The notes: generated by a model not told the origin, from the letters alone. Counted from the stretch's first letter, positions 24,376 through 33,064 are shown. The stretch: 64,000 nt of DNA from Spirochaetales bacterium (GCA_028722305.1 JAQYHB010000045.1:106758-170757); one strand, 5' to 3'. Numbers and translations: made by a program.

Positions 24376-25518
24376 ATGCAGTTACGCAAACCTTCAGACA
24401 TTCGCGCCATCAACCGGCTCCGCGTCCTCAACCTGATCCGGACGCAACAGGGGGTTTCTCGCGCCGACATTTCCCATGAACTGGGGATCAACAAACCATC
24501 CTGCTCGGAAATCGTCGACAACCTTATCAAAGAAGGTATCGTCACCGAGGGGGAGAAAACCGAGACGGCCAGTGGCCGCAGGCCAACCCCTCTGATGATT
24601 GCAAAAAAACGATATCTGGTCGCCGGAATCTCGATCGGGCTCCGGATCTGTTCGATTGCCATCAGCGACCTGGAGGGAAACGTGCTTGGCTTCAAGCAGA
24701 TCCCTACCCCTCAGTGTCCAACCCCGAAGGATCTCTTCGTCCTGCTCGTGAATGACTTCCAGCACATGTATCGCGGGGATAAAAAGAAGCTCGCCGGATG
24801 CGTGCTCAGCCTGAGCGGCCGGGTCGCCGACAACGAAATCACCGTGGAAGAGCTATTCGAGTGGGGATGGAAGAACGTCCCTTTCGCGCGCTCCCTCCCC
24901 GCCTTTCTGGACTGTGACTGCATTCTGGTCGACGAGACCGAGGCGATGGTCAGCGCCGAGAGTCTTCTGTCAAAGGAGATTCCCGACTCCTTCCTCTACC
25001 TCAATTGGGGAGAGCATATCGGAGCCACCCTCGTCCATGGCAGCCAGCAGGACAGGAGCTACCTCGGGCACACTCGAATCGCCAACGAGGGCTCCTGCGT
25101 CTGCGGTGGGACAGGCTGTCTGGAAACAGTCAGCGCCGGATGGGCGATCGAGAAGAACTTCGGAGGAAAGTCGTTGAGAGAACTTGCCCAGGAAAAACCC
25201 GCAGGCTTTGACAGGGCAATGGATACGGCAGCCCTCGCCCTTGGCATGGAAATCGCTCAAACCGTGGCCATCACCGGCCTGAAGAAGGTCATCCTTTCCG
25301 GCAACATCCCTACGCTGCAACCTTCCCTGGTGGAGCGGGTAACGCTCGCCATGCGCAGCTCCCTGCCCCCGTTCCTCCAGGAGACGGAAATCGTCAGTTC
25401 CTCGCTAGGCGACAAGGCGAGACAAATCGGACCGGTCGCGGTCGCCCTTGACCGTTTTGTTTTCCATCAATCCCTTCTGGCGCAGTTCCAGACAAACAAA
25501 AACCGCTACTCTCATTGA
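24376..25518 (+). CDS. ROK-family transcriptional regulator (NagC/XylR-like)
   Basis: 380 residues. An N-terminal winged helix (residues 10-75; VSRADISHELGINKPSCSEIVDNLI) precedes a ROK sugar-kinase-like domain. The zinc motif reads CVCGGTGCLE, with the preceding His replaced in context by ANEGS. The phosphate-binding loop is degenerate, as in regulators rather than kinases (GISIGLRICSIAISDLEG). It is likely a sugar-responsive repressor; no target in the immediate vicinity is obvious. TATGCT ends six bases before the ATG. Its last codons contain a terminator that serves the opposite strand. Confidence 0.88.
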   Translation: MQLRKPSDIRAINRLRVLNLIRTQQGVSRADISHELGINKPSCSEIVDNLIKEGIVTEGEKTETASGRRPTPLMIAKKRYLVAGISIGLRICSIAISDLEGNVLGFKQIPTPQCPTPKDLFVLLVNDFQHMYRGDKKKLAGCVLSLSGRVADNEITVEELFEWGWKNVPFARSLPAFLDCDCILVDETEAMVSAESLLSKEIPDSFLYLNWGEHIGATLVHGSQQDRSYLGHTRIANEGSCVCGGTGCLETVSAGWAIEKNFGGKSLRELAQEKPAGFDRAMDTAALALGMEIAQTVAITGLKKVILSGNIPTLQPSLVERVTLAMRSSLPPFLQETEIVSSSLGDKARQIGPVAVALDRFVFHQSLLAQFQTNKNRYSH

Positions 25519-25530
25519 AGAGAATAGCGG
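25494..25530 (-). terminator. Terminator of the two-gene secreted-protein operon, inside the ROK 3' end
   Basis: On the minus strand CCGCTATTCTC pairs with GAGAGTAGCGG (one U-G wobble) over a six-base loop, followed by TTTTTGTTTG. On the plus strand the same position would be a C-A mismatch and no T-run follows, so it works leftward. The ROK stop codon lies in the loop. Confidence 0.75.
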
Positions 25531-25643
25531 CAACCTCCTAGGCTTAAGTGCTGGAAAAAATCACTTAGGCAAAACGAAAAACAACGACGTTACCTATTAT
25601 TTCATGTTTTTGCCCTCTGTCAAATAGATTTTTTCCTATTTTT

Positions 25644-26168
25644 TCACGTGGCGTTCATGTTCACCACTACGGAACCATTGTAGGAACCGGCGGTCAACTT
25701 CTGGTCTTCATCCTTCTTGACAGTGATACTGAGAGTCCCAAAAGCGACTCCATTCTGGTAACCGGCGGGAACCTCGAGCACGAACGAGTCCCCATCCACC
25801 GAAATATTGTCGCCCTCGCTGGCAAGGGAAATGCTGATGTCCACCACGTTGTCATCATCATGTTTCAGGGGGGAGACATCAAAGGAAATCCGGGCGCTCT
25901 TGGCGTTCATCAGGTTCCCCGAGTAGCTCAAGAGCAACGTGTGGGTGATTTCCCAGGAGTCCTGGTCGACGGGGAAATCGAAGACCAAGTTGATGTCGTT
26001 GCCGTTTTCGGTGACGCCAGCCTCATCGGTGAACGAGATGGAGATGTCATCCTCCACGATGGTGCCGTTCAGACGGGCGGTCACCGCATCAGGGAGATTG
26101 GCACTGGTCACCGCGGCGTGCAGGGCCATGGGAATCATCAGCATTGGTATCATCAGGGCATTTCTCAT
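25644..26168 (-). CDS. Secreted beta-rich protein of unknown function (174 aa)
   Basis: Second gene of a two-gene operon. Signal peptide: MRNALMIPMLMIPMALHAA. The mature part is Asp/Ser/Val-rich with an alternating beta pattern and ends AGSYNGSVVVNMNAT, the same tail as the operon at 1.9-5.0 kb. The ATG at 26168 follows AAGGA with an eight-base spacer. No cysteine. Ten bases separate it from the upstream gene. Confidence 0.7.
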   Translation of the reverse strand: MRNALMIPMLMIPMALHAAVTSANLPDAVTARLNGTIVEDDISISFTDEAGVTENGNDINLVFDFPVDQDSWEITHTLLLSYSGNLMNAKSARISFDVSPLKHDDDNVVDISISLASEGDNISVDGDSFVLEVPAGYQNGVAFGTLSITVKKDEDQKLTAGSYNGSVVVNMNAT

Positions 26169-26178
26169 ATCGCCATCC

Positions 26179-26757
26179 TTAGTTCCTTGTTTCAATCGAC
26201 AGGGTCACTGACGAGACATAGTGGCCGGCGGGAGCCGTCGCGACGTCGCTCTGGTTGGCTGTCACATGGATCGTGTAGTCGTATTGGGTCTTGCCAAGGA
26301 CCGTGTCTAAAGAGACCAGGGAATAGATGGACTCGGTGCCATAGTCCCTTCTGACGACAGTATTGGCCTCTTCGCTGGCCGCGTTGCTGTTGGTCATCAT
26401 CCGGCTGGTTTCCGGATAGATTTCCTTGCCGTCAACCTGCAGGCTGGCAACCGCGATCGAAGCGGGGTTGGGAACATTCTGCTGGACAAATGGAGTGACG
26501 ACCGCGTAGACCGCCAGGCTCGCCTTTTTGTTCGTCTCAATCGTGTAGGGAAGGTCGACACCGTCAACGCCGAGCGCATCATCCACCGAATAGGTGTCGC
26601 GTAGCTCGGTCTTGGTATCGTTCAGAAAGCCGTGCAGCAAATAGCCGGAGACCGACGCGTCAAGGTACAGGTACGGCGCCCCTGACAGCACTGTCTCGCC
26701 TGTGACCGGCAAAAGGAAAAGCAACCCGATTACTCCCAGGCATGCCAAACGTTTCAT
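26179..26757 (-). CDS. Secreted beta-rich protein of unknown function (192 aa)
   Basis: First gene of the two-gene operon. Signal peptide MKRLACLGVIGLLFLLPVTG; a Cys within the core is too early for a lipobox. The mature domain has repeated Thr/Ser-rich strands and ends AGHYVSSVTLSIETRN. AGGAG lies seven bases before the ATG at 26757. It resembles in layout the first gene of the 5-kb operon (signal, one domain, AGxY tail). Confidence 0.7.
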   Translation of the reverse strand: MKRLACLGVIGLLFLLPVTGETVLSGAPYLYLDASVSGYLLHGFLNDTKTELRDTYSVDDALGVDGVDLPYTIETNKKASLAVYAVVTPFVQQNVPNPASIAVASLQVDGKEIYPETSRMMTNSNAASEEANTVVRRDYGTESIYSLVSLDTVLGKTQYDYTIHVTANQSDVATAPAGHYVSSVTLSIETRN

Positions 26758-27076
26758 GTGCAAGCTCCTATGTCCAAAGTTCCAGTTCAAATATATGCAC
26801 AACCCTACTTTATGTCAATGAGCAACTATTGATTGTAAAAGAAATAACAATCTATTGGAAGAACGAGAATTTGAAACATCACACATAAAACATTTGCCAT
26901 ACCTTGCTGTACATCTATCTTATCAGAGGTATCCGGGAGAGGAACCCTGTGTAAATATATATTTTCTGCAAACATATTCCCGACACTTCGTACATTTTGT
27001 AAGAAGAAACCTATGCAAGGACAAAGTTTTGATGCTATGATGGACAAAATCGAGAAACCCTTGAGGGAGGGGCCGC
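26758..27076. other. AT-rich divergent intergenic region
   Basis: Contains the leftward promoter described above. Toward the right a candidate extended -10, TGCTATGAT (27033-27041), lies 35 bases before the GntR gene, whose ribosome site is GGGAGGGG. No gene, repeat or riboswitch was recognised; short open frames here have no ribosome site. Confidence 0.5.
26790..26818 (-). promoter_or_regulatory. Sigma-70-type promoter of the two-gene secreted-protein operon
   Basis: On the minus strand a perfect TTGACA (plus 26818-26813), 17-base spacer, and TATATT (plus 26795-26790). The first ATG is about 33 bases downstream of the -10. Confidence 0.65.
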
Positions 27077-27811
27077 ATGTTTAGTCCTTTGAGTACAGAA
27101 ACCAAATCCACCACCATCGCCAACAAGCTGGAGGAGATGATCCTTTCCAAACAGTTCAAAGCTGGCGAGCTCTTGCCCAGCCAAAAGGAACTAGCGCTTC
27201 AGTTCAACGCCTCTTCCCGTTCGGTGCGCGAGGCGTTCAAGAACCTGGAGGCCAAGGGGCTAATCCAAGTAAGCCAGGGCCGCAAGGCGGTGGTAAAGAG
27301 CAACAACCTAGACCAGTTCGTCGAGTCCCTGTCCATTTCCATGATCAGCAAGCAGGCTCCGGACAAGAAACTGATCAGCGACCTGCTCCAGGTCCGCACC
27401 ACCATCGAGGTTTCTGCAAGCCGTGAGCTCTCCAGGGATCCGAACCGAATGCCGGTCGTCCGTCAGCTGGCCAAATGCACCAGCCGTCTTCAGGAATTGC
27501 TGCCCCTGCTCGAGGACGGGATGAACGCCGAGGCCCTGCAACAGTTCAAGCAGGCCGATTTCGACTTCCACTCCACGCTGATCAAGTCGAACGACAACAT
27601 GATCCTCAACTCCATCTACGAGAATCTGGCCCCGCAGCTCTACTCTGTCCTGGACAAGACCACCGAGACCTTCACCGAGATGAAGAAGAAGGTCAACGAG
27701 TACAACTACCTGGTCGAAGCCGAGGAACACGGGCAGACCGACCTCGCCGTAGCCCTCACGCTGGTCAACCTGACCAACATCAAGGACAAGATTGAGAAAC
27801 TCGACCTGTAA
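27077..27811 (+). CDS. GntR-family transcriptional regulator (FadR/FCD subfamily)
   Basis: 244 residues. The winged helix (about 12-75) includes GELLPSQKELALQFNASSRSVREAFKNLEAKG, of which PSQKELA and SVREA are the GntR signature. An all-helical FCD effector domain follows (about 95-235), with Asp/His metal-binding positions such as DFDFHSTL. FCD regulators usually answer to organic or sugar acids; the uronate genes are 15 kb away and a link is speculative. Start ATG after a GGGAGG site; ends with a strong terminator. Confidence 0.87.
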   Translation: MFSPLSTETKSTTIANKLEEMILSKQFKAGELLPSQKELALQFNASSRSVREAFKNLEAKGLIQVSQGRKAVVKSNNLDQFVESLSISMISKQAPDKKLISDLLQVRTTIEVSASRELSRDPNRMPVVRQLAKCTSRLQELLPLLEDGMNAEALQQFKQADFDFHSTLIKSNDNMILNSIYENLAPQLYSVLDKTTETFTEMKKKVNEYNYLVEAEEHGQTDLAVALTLVNLTNIKDKIEKLDL

Positions 27812-27838
27812 CGGGAAAGCCGAAAATCTTGTCATCCG

Positions 27839-27864
27839 TGGCGCCAGCGATGGCGCCATTTTTT
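27839..27864 (+). terminator. Terminator of the GntR gene
   Basis: TGGCGCCA, four-base loop, TGGCGCCA, followed by six T residues: a textbook rho-independent terminator. Confidence 0.9.
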
Positions 27865-27927
27865 CGTTTTTTGTCCATCACAAAGAGAGGTTTCAGAGAT
27901 ATGCTTAAGGTAACTGGAGGAAAAGCG

Positions 27928-28521
27928 ATGAAACGGTGTTCCATCATCATGCATTCCATCGGCGGAAATTGTTACATCCTGGGATCCTACTTCCAGGAAC
28001 TTCTCAAGGACCGCGGCGTCGACGCGCGGCTGTACCGGGTCAAGGATGACGACCTGCATATCTGGGCGGAGCGGCTGGACACAACCAACGAGTACTATGA
28101 GGAAATCCTAGCCCTGCCCGAGGCTGGTCTGGAGACGCTCCACAAGAGCGACATGGTCATCCTCGGTTGCCCGACCCGTTTCGGGAACGTGACGGCCGAA
28201 ATGAAGGCGTTCCTTGACACCACGTTCGAGATGGGGGAAAACCAAGAGCTTGCCGGCAAGTTGTTCGCCTGTTTCACCAGCTGCCTGCATTCGACCAACG
28301 AGGGAATCCACGCGCTTGACAACATGGTCTACTGGGCGCAGGCCCAGGGGATGATCCACATCCCCTTCGGGATTCATGTCAGTCCCACCAACCTGGAGAA
28401 CCAGCCCGCCAGCGGCATTGTCCATCTCGGTGGTTTGAACGGGGTGTTCCGTCCCAGCCAGCAGCTTGGGGAGCTGATGGGCTGTTACGCGGATACGCTC
28501 GCATCCTACCTGCAGGAATAA
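27928..28521 (+). CDS. Flavodoxin-fold FMN protein (WrbA/NADPH-dependent reductase-like)
   Basis: 197 residues. SIGGNCYILGSYFQELL resembles the phosphate loop of flavodoxin-like proteins; VILGCPTRFGNVTAEMKAFLDTT is the characteristic WrbA/NQO-type segment around the FMN ring. It is likely a cytoplasmic quinone or flavin oxidoreductase. The start is the ATG at 27928 after CTGGAGG; an upstream frame reads through the GntR terminator and is rejected. Convergent with the ParB-like gene, whose stop is the very next base. Confidence 0.8.
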   Translation: MKRCSIIMHSIGGNCYILGSYFQELLKDRGVDARLYRVKDDDLHIWAERLDTTNEYYEEILALPEAGLETLHKSDMVILGCPTRFGNVTAEMKAFLDTTFEMGENQELAGKLFACFTSCLHSTNEGIHALDNMVYWAQAQGMIHIPFGIHVSPTNLENQPASGIVHLGGLNGVFRPSQQLGELMGCYADTLASYLQE

Positions 28522-29427
28522 TCAGCTTCGTCCGACCAAAACTTTAAACCGTTCCCCCAGGCGCCAGAGCCAGCCCTTGCTGAAGCGCTTCTTGTAGTCG
28601 CTTGCCGCTTCCGCGATGGTGACGCCCTGCCCCTCCTGACGCTTCATCTCGTCCCAGTGGCGGACAATCCACATATAGAGGTCTCCCTCCGTCTTGCCTG
28701 GGAACTTGGAGAGGATATGTTCCTTGCGGATTTCCTCGACAATCGGCTCATAGACATGCGTGTACCAGCTTTTCGCGGCATCGGCAAAGCTGATCTCCCC
28801 CTCCACGCCTTGGTTGATGAAGTACTTGTGGACCTGGATATGGTTGACCAGCTCTGCGTAAAAGCCGGGGGAGTTGCTGGTGATTTTATCCATCGGCAGA
28901 AAGGTGTCGGCCTTGTACTGGGAGATGAACCGGCTCCGCTCGTAGGCGCAGACCTCGGACTGCAGGTCCTTCAGAGTCATGCCGGGTTTCAGCTTGATTT
29001 CGCTGTCCAGCTCGACGACTTCGGCATCGATATAGTCGATCCCCATCATCTTCGCCACCGAGACCCGGTGGTTCCCGTCGCGCACGAAATAGTTGGGTCC
29101 CAGCTTGTAGACGGAAATCGGGGGAAGGATCACGTTCTCCCTGTTCAGTTCGTCAATCGAGCGCCAACGGGCGCGCAACATCTCCTTCTTCGGGTAGAAA
29201 GCAAGGGAGAAATCGTGGTAGCGGCCCTCGCTGCCGATGATGTTCTTGACAGGGATGGTCTGCATGCCCCGATAGGTCTCCCCCTTGGGTTTGATCAACC
29301 GGGTCACGTCATACAACGAGAGCAGGTTTGTATTCTTCCAGCGTAGGCCGGACAGAAGCGCCTGCATCTGGCCACGCCGTTTCGCCTTTTCGAAATCATC
29401 GTTGGCCAAGTTGAAAAACTGGTTCAC
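28522..29427 (-). CDS. ParB/sulfiredoxin-fold domain protein
   Basis: 301 residues, no signal peptide. Residues about 100-135 read ISVYKLGPNYFVRDGNHRVSVAKMMG in outline; VRDGNHRVSVA matches the ParB-type CTP/nuclease-fold motif (GxxRxxA), followed by IDAEVVEL. The flanks are helical with no known helix-turn-helix. It is the last gene of a four-gene operon and overlaps the phosphoesterase as ATGA. Function unknown: ParB-fold proteins may bind or hydrolyse nucleotides. The C-terminal GWLWRLGERFKVLVG could be an amphipathic helix. Confidence 0.65.
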   Translation of the reverse strand: MNQFFNLANDDFEKAKRRGQMQALLSGLRWKNTNLLSLYDVTRLIKPKGETYRGMQTIPVKNIIGSEGRYHDFSLAFYPKKEMLRARWRSIDELNRENVILPPISVYKLGPNYFVRDGNHRVSVAKMMGIDYIDAEVVELDSEIKLKPGMTLKDLQSEVCAYERSRFISQYKADTFLPMDKITSNSPGFYAELVNHIQVHKYFINQGVEGEISFADAAKSWYTHVYEPIVEEIRKEHILSKFPGKTEGDLYMWIVRHWDEMKRQEGQGVTIAEAASDYKKRFSKGWLWRLGERFKVLVGRS

Positions 29428-30107
29428 CGTTTCCCTCCAAGATTGTCATCCTCGAGCAAGAATTTCTGATAGACATTGATTACTGTTGTCTGTTCAAATG
29501 TCGTGATCCGAGGGGCATTGAAATCAGTAAGATGGATATGACCATGCAAAAGGTACGTAGGTTTGAACTTGTGCATGAAATCGAGAAGGACATGAAACCC
29601 TTCATGACAGGGGTCGGGCTCGTCATTGATCCCGAAGGGAGCGGCGTGGGTGACAAGGATGTCGATATAACGGCCGTGGACGAGTTTGTTCCAGTAGAGC
29701 TTGGGAAGCATGCGGAATATCCTCCACCGCATTTCCTTCTCGGTGTACTGGTGCCTGCCAAGGTTGTACCGCTTGCATCCCCCCAGTCCTCCGATAATCA
29801 GGTCGTGCTTCTTATCGTAGATGACCTTTCCTTCCAGGCACTCCCCGTCATACTCGGGAAGCAATGCCACAGGAGCGTAGCCAGGAAGGAGCGAGCGTCC
29901 GTCATTGACGAACTGGCTGAGGCGCTCGAGGTTATGGTTGCCGAAGACAAAGACAAGGTCCTTGTTCAGGGTAGAGATGATGTACTCATAGTATTTCAAG
30001 GGAAGGTCGCCGGCCGAGATGACCAAGTCGACGTCCTTATAGTTCTCTTTGCTATATTTGGAATAGACGACGGGATCCACTTGGTCTGAAATACACAGAA
30101 TCTTCAT
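29424..30107 (-). CDS. Calcineurin-like metallophosphoesterase
   Basis: 227 residues. Motifs in order: CISDQVDP (first Asp; the usual DxH His is replaced by Gln-Val-Asp), ISAGDLPLKYYE (GD), FGNHNLE (GNH), VTHAAPFG (H) and LHGHIHL (GHxH). It is cytosolic and hydrolyses a phosphomono- or diester of unknown identity. It overlaps the cupin gene upstream and the ParB-like gene downstream by four bases each (ATGA), so the three are translated together. Confidence 0.85.
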   Translation of the reverse strand: MKILCISDQVDPVVYSKYSKENYKDVDLVISAGDLPLKYYEYIISTLNKDLVFVFGNHNLERLSQFVNDGRSLLPGYAPVALLPEYDGECLEGKVIYDKKHDLIIGGLGGCKRYNLGRHQYTEKEMRWRIFRMLPKLYWNKLVHGRYIDILVTHAAPFGINDEPDPCHEGFHVLLDFMHKFKPTYLLHGHIHLTDFNAPRITTFEQTTVINVYQKFLLEDDNLGGKR

Positions 30108-30559
30108 TCCTCACCCCCAAAATCAGCGAGCTCCTTACAATCCCAGCCCGGGGCAAGCGACTTGTCCCACAGCTGGATTTCCTCCAGTTTTGCAGGGGGA
30201 ACGCTCAGCACCGAGAAAAGCGCACATCCGTCACTCTCCACCGCCTGCCAGCATCCGCCGGGAACGATGGAGATCGTCTTCTTTCCCTCGGACGCCAACC
30301 CGAGGTCGTAGTGGCGCCATCCGCCATCGGGCAACAACACCAGCTGGCGGGCACCATCGCCCTCAAGATAGCACCATGTCTGTTCGGAGGAAAGCCGGTG
30401 CAGTGTTTGCCGGCAAGAACCCGTCACCAGCACGTAGCTGGTGGTACCGAGCAGGAAGGAACCATGGCGGTGGGTATAGACCTTCTCTCCCATGCCACCT
30501 TCCCTGAGCGGCTCAAGCCCAAGCCGGTCGATCAGACGAGCGATTGTCACATCGGCCAT
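30104..30559 (-). CDS. Cupin-fold protein (DUF985/cupin_5)
   Basis: 151 residues. The N-terminus TIARLIDRLGLEPLREGGMGEKVY is in outline the usual DUF985 start, with LGTTSYVLVTG, SSEQTWCYLEGDGARQLVL and the IVPGGCWQAVE strand of the single cupin barrel. The family is proposed to bind sugars or nucleotide-linked sugars; its true reaction is not settled. It overlaps punA by 13 bases and the phosphoesterase by four. Confidence 0.8.
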   Translation of the reverse strand: MADVTIARLIDRLGLEPLREGGMGEKVYTHRHGSFLLGTTSYVLVTGSCRQTLHRLSSEQTWCYLEGDGARQLVLLPDGGWRHYDLGLASEGKKTISIVPGGCWQAVESDGCALFSVLSVPPAKLEEIQLWDKSLAPGWDCKELADFGGEE

Positions 30560-31377
30560 CCACGGACAATCTCCTTCACCAAGAGCTGGAAGCTTTTCTT
30601 CACCCGCTCACCGGTCTCCAGCACTTCCTGATGGTTCAAGGGTTGGTCAAGGATTCCTGCAGCCATGTTGGTCAGGCAGGAGATGCCCATGGTGCGCATC
30701 TTCATGTGGCTTGCGGCGATCGCTTCGGGAACAGTGGACATGCCCACCGCATCGGCTCCCAGCAAGCGTGCCACACGGACCTCGGCAGGTGTTTCGAAAT
30801 TCGGTCCGGTAAACAACTGGTACACTCCCTCGCGGAGGGGAATCCCGAGTTTTTCCGCGCATTGTTTGGCGTAGACGCGAAGATTCCTATCGTAGGCATT
30901 GGACATGTCAAAGAAACGTTCCCCCAGCTCATCAGGGTTGGGTCCACGTAACGGACTATCGGGAATCAGCTTGATCTGGTCCTTGATCAGCATCAGATCT
31001 CCCGGCTTCCATCCGGTGTTCACGCATCCCGCCGCATTGGTCAGCAACAGATTGTTGATACCAAGCATCTTCATGGTCTGAATCGGATAGACGACTTGGT
31101 CCATACCGTAACCCTCATAGAAATGGAAACGCCCCTGCATGCAGGCGACACGCCGGCCCTCCAGTTTCCCGAATACGAACTGACCTTTGTGGCCAGGCAC
31201 GGTAGAAATGGGGAAATGGGGAAGGGTCCGGTACGGAATAACCACCGCATTCTCGATCTCGTCCCCCAGCTCGCCAAGCCCGCTGCCCAAGACGATGCCA
31301 ATCTCAACCGGCTGGTCACCAATACGCGCACGGATAGCCTCGGCGGAAGCCTTCAGCTTAGTCATCAATTGTTCCAT
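30547..31377 (-). CDS. punA: Purine-nucleoside phosphorylase (trimeric PNP)
   Basis: 276 residues, matching the low-mass trimeric class. It splits (deoxy)guanosine and (deoxy)inosine with phosphate to base and (deoxy)ribose 1-phosphate. Visible: GIVLGSGLGELG (phosphate loop), GRFHFYEGY (His), TNAAG, then PNFETPAEVR (purine-site Glu) and VGMSTVPEAIAA. GAGGA precedes the ATG, and TGGTATGAT sits about 25 bases upstream as a promoter. First gene of the four-gene operon; the products feed the deoC branch encoded at 58 kb. Confidence 0.95.
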   Translation of the reverse strand: MEQLMTKLKASAEAIRARIGDQPVEIGIVLGSGLGELGDEIENAVVIPYRTLPHFPISTVPGHKGQFVFGKLEGRRVACMQGRFHFYEGYGMDQVVYPIQTMKMLGINNLLLTNAAGCVNTGWKPGDLMLIKDQIKLIPDSPLRGPNPDELGERFFDMSNAYDRNLRVYAKQCAEKLGIPLREGVYQLFTGPNFETPAEVRVARLLGADAVGMSTVPEAIAASHMKMRTMGISCLTNMAAGILDQPLNHQEVLETGERVKKSFQLLVKEIVRGWPM

Positions 31378-31435
31378 AGCAAAATCCTCGCCCTCATCAT
31401 ACCACGCCTAAAGAAAAACAAACATCCACACACAG

Positions 31436-31460
31436 AAAAAGGGACGTCCCCGTCCCCTTT
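31436..31460 (-). terminator. Bidirectional terminator at the distal end of the CRISPR array
   Basis: AAAAAGGGACG and CGTCCCCTTTT form a stem with a short CCC loop region; on the minus strand a five-T run follows. It lies 55 bases beyond the first listed repeat and would end leftward pre-crRNA transcripts before they enter punA. Confidence 0.65.
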
Positions 31461-31514
31461 TCCTGTAGCCATGCTCGTCCATTTGCTTACACCGTGTACC
31501 CTTATGGGAGTGGT

Positions 31515-33002
31515 GTTTAATCATATCAAAGAACGATAACTAAGCCCAACAGCAGGCGACGAACATCGCGACGCTGACCGGTTTAATCATATCAAAGAAC
31601 GATAACTAAGCCCAACTGTGGACTCTCACAGGAAGGTCCATCGGCAGTTTAATCATATCAAAGAACGATAACTAAGCCCAACTGCTGAAGAAGTGTACTC
31701 TGCGCAAGGTCGGTTTAATCATATCAAAGAACGATAACTAAGCCCAACGTCCGGAGGCTTCGTATTCGCAGGGTATCCGTTTAATCATATCAAAGAACGA
31801 TAACTAAGCCCAACTCGGCAGGGCACTCACGATGGAAGTGGAGCGTTTAATCATATCAAAGAACGATAACTAAGCCCAACCGGCTTTGTGCGCGGGAGTC
31901 TTCGAGCAGAGTTTAATCATATCAAAGAACGATAACTAAGCCCAACCTGCTCCACACTCGCACGGTCGCATCCGGGGTTTAATCATATCAAAGAACGATA
32001 ACTAAGCCCAACTCAGGGTCCGCACCAGCGGAACCGCTGGCGGTTTAATCATATCAAAGAACGATAACTAAGCCCAACCGGAGGGCTCCAGGTGCACAAC
32101 GTCTACGCGTTTAATCATATCAAAGAACGATAACTAAGCCCAACAGCTTCCAGTTCGCCAATTCTGGCTCCTCGGTTTAATCATATCAAAGAACGATAAC
32201 TAAGCCCAACGGATCTTTGCAGTCGGACGGCTGGCGAAGGGTTTAATCATATCAAAGAACGATAACTAAGCCCAACGATTTCCGAGAAGGAGATTTACGG
32301 CGTCCCGTTTAATCATATCAAAGAACGATAACTAAGCCCAACCATCTAGCGTTACGCTCCATCCACTTCTGAGTTTAATCATATCAAAGAACGATAACTA
32401 AGCCCAACGCCCCGAGGCGTCTTACTCGCAAGGTATTCGTTTAATCATATCAAAGAACGATAACTAAGCCCAACCAACAAGCAAATTGTAAAGCAATTCC
32501 TTTTGTTTAATCATATCAAAGAACGATAACTAAGCCCAACTTTTTGACAAGGTTGCTGACGAATACGGTCGTTTAATCATATCAAAGAACGATAAATAAG
32601 CCCAACATACATGGAGTATCACGAGAACCCAGAACAGTTTAATCATATCAAAGAACGATAACTAAGCCCAACCGACATGGCTCTCGACGAATCCATCGGT
32701 GAGTTTAATCATATCAAAGAACGATAACTAAGCCCAACCGCAGACGGCGCTGGGAGTCACTCCGGCTGGTTTAATCATATCAAAGAACGATAACTAAGCC
32801 CAACCGACAATCGCCCGAGAATCTTCAGCGAGCGGTTTAATCATATCAAAGAACGATAACTAAGCCCAACATCGGCTCCTTCGTTCTCCACCTCGTTCCA
32901 GTTTAATCATATCAAAGAACGATAACTAAGCCCAACACGACACGGATGGAACCGTCAATGTGCAGGGTTTAATCATATCAAAGAACGATAACTAAGCCCA
33001 AC
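31515..33002 (-). CRISPR. Type II-C CRISPR array, 23 repeats and 22 spacers
   Basis: Thirty-six-base repeats recur at an exact 66-base period from 31515 to 32967, so all 22 spacers are 30 bases. On the plus strand the repeat begins GTTTAATCAT and ends TAAGCCCAAC. Only repeat 17 differs, C to A at 32596. The minus strand is the likely crRNA strand: it starts GTTGGGCTTA and ends TGATTAAAC, and its 5' part pairs with the tracrRNA anti-repeat encoded at 33066-33096. TGATATGAT near the end of each minus-strand repeat looks like an extended -10. The side next to cas2 is probably the leader. Spacers 4 (31749-31778) and 14 (32409-32438) are related. Confidence 0.98.
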
Positions 33003-33029
33003 CGTCCAACATGTCCTATTGACAAGAAC

Positions 33030-33058
33030 TTGACTACACAGAATTCTTGACATAAATT
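33030..33058 (+). promoter_or_regulatory. tracrRNA promoter
   Basis: TTGACT (33030-33035), 17 bases, TAAATT (33053-33058), rightward. The expected start near 33065 coincides with the first paired base of the anti-repeat. Confidence 0.6.
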
Positions 33059-33064
33059 GTAGGT

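Noticed and set aside
26826..27047. Small frames in the AT-rich region before the GntR gene
   Set aside because: No ribosome site on either strand and overlap with promoter elements.
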